DNA of 64,000 nucleotides from CAYTPI01 sp964439625. Its GTDB lineage: Bacteria > Chloroflexota > Anaerolineae > Aggregatilineales > UBA3940. The translations under genes and the position numbers were made by a program. This document shows positions 63,387 through 64,000 of the stretch, in pieces. The stretch lies in assembly GCA_964439625.1 (NCBI GenBank), contig CAYTPI010000021.1:1-64000 (forward strand), given 5' to 3'. The notes beneath the pieces are model-generated. The model was not told where the DNA came from, searched no databases, and worked only from the letters and a program-made list of their open reading frames with translations. Numbering within the stretch: position 1 is the stretch's first letter; each line of letters begins with the position of its first letter.

Positions 63387-64000
63387 TGAACGCTATCAGG
63401 GAAGTGGCTTGCATCCCCTCAACATTGATTTATCCTTGACGCGTAAACTGATCACCATTTTCATCCACGATGAACTTGGACAGGTGGGGTTCAACAAAGC
63501 AGTTGTCGGGTTATCCGGCGGCATCGATTCGGCACTGGTAGCCTATCTGGCGGTTGAGGCCTTAGGCAAAGACAATGTACTCGGGCTGCGGCTACCGTAT
63601 CAAGCCTCCTCAGAAGACAGCCTCAGCCATGCTATGTTGGTGATTGAAGACTTAGGCATCCCTCATGACACAATCGATATTACGCCGATGGTCGAGCCGT
63701 TGTTTGAACGCTTCCCCGATATGAGCCGGATGCGGCGCGGCAATATTATGTCCCGCCAGCGGATGATCTGTCTCTATGATCAGTCCGAGATGTTTAACGG
63801 TCTTGTCATCGGGACAAGTAATAAAACCGAAGCGTTATTAGGCTATGCGACCATCTTCGGTGATAGTTCTGCTGCCATCCAGCCGATTGGTGATCTATAC
63901 AAATATCAGGTGCGGCAACTAGCCCGGAATGTCGGCGTACCAGATGTGATCGTCAATAAACCCCCTTCCGCTGATCTATGGCCCGGTCAGACGGATGAGA
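63378..64000 (+). CDS. nadE: NAD+ synthase, synthetase subunit (partial at window end)
   Basis: 207 residues are visible and the frame is still open at the end of the window. The ATG at 63378 has AGGAGGT seven bases upstream. The ATP pyrophosphatase P-loop SGGIDSA is near residue 50. RQRMICLYDQ, GTSNKTE, GYATIFGD and the QPIGDLYKYQVRQLA stretch are NadE landmarks. It adenylates nicotinic acid adenine dinucleotide and amidates it to NAD+ with ammonia from the partner subunit. The overlap with the nitrilase gene supports a two-subunit complex. Confidence 0.92.

Overview
The window looks like part of a chromosomal scaffold from an uncultured member of the Chloroflexota, probably Anaerolineae or a close relative. 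This is an inference from gene content: large membrane-anchored beta-rich proteins with Thr/Pro linkers, an archaeal-type glycogen debranching enzyme, LysM/YkuD and SH3b surface proteins, Ser/Thr kinases fused to TolB-type propellers, a two-gene NAD synthase, and roughly 50 percent GC. A run of ten Ns at 5274-5283 shows the sequence is a scaffold. The cell appears to respire: it has an FAD glycerol-3-phosphate dehydrogenase, c-type cytochrome assembly genes and a VKOR.

Layout. 1-2779: end of an upstream transcription unit, a strong terminator, then an overlapping trio (alpha/beta hydrolase, YgjP-type metallopeptidase, haloalkane-dehalogenase-like hydrolase). 2795-4567: membrane-anchored TPR protein. 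4654-16251: the most striking block, five tandem minus-strand genes for membrane-anchored clan GH-A-like proteins. Three of them are 930-1002 residues and also carry what looks like a degenerate GH18-like barrel. 16422-22217: small unknown protein, twin-PDZ protein, SDR, RsgA, glycogen debranching enzyme. 22218-25567: GAF protein, then a scar in which an internally deleted IS701-like element separates a beheaded response-regulator receiver from the tail of an MFS permease, followed by a nucleoside phosphorylase. 25588-28750: MenC-like enolase, flavin-binding protein, and a convergent type II restriction-modification pair. 28788-33652: overlapping cytochrome c biogenesis operon (TlpA/CcmG-like, CcmI-like, unknown, cytochrome c lipoprotein, ccmA, ccmB).

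33698-36791: B12-type radical SAM enzyme with a 68-residue partner, an IscA-type Fe-S carrier and a SufR-like regulator. 37038-41492: three surface or membrane proteins plus tRNA-Gln(UUG). 41585-44652: glutaredoxin-thioredoxin reductase fusion and GlpD. 44773-49344: LysM L,D-transpeptidase, small unknown protein, MBL hydrolase, SurE, aldo/keto reductase. 49513-53507: VKOR plus the known transglutaminase / alpha-E / circularly permuted ATP-grasp trio. 53711-60898: GT39-like membrane protein, CopD-like protein, Ser/Thr kinase with exported propeller, LysM metallopeptidase, PadR regulator. 61182-64000: Bcp peroxiredoxin, divergent Lgt-like protein, and NAD synthase split into glutaminase and synthetase genes; the last runs off the window.

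The best candidate for an undescribed system is the five-gene GH-A array. No CRISPR array, prophage or rRNA was seen. All functional calls come from reading motifs; no database search was run.
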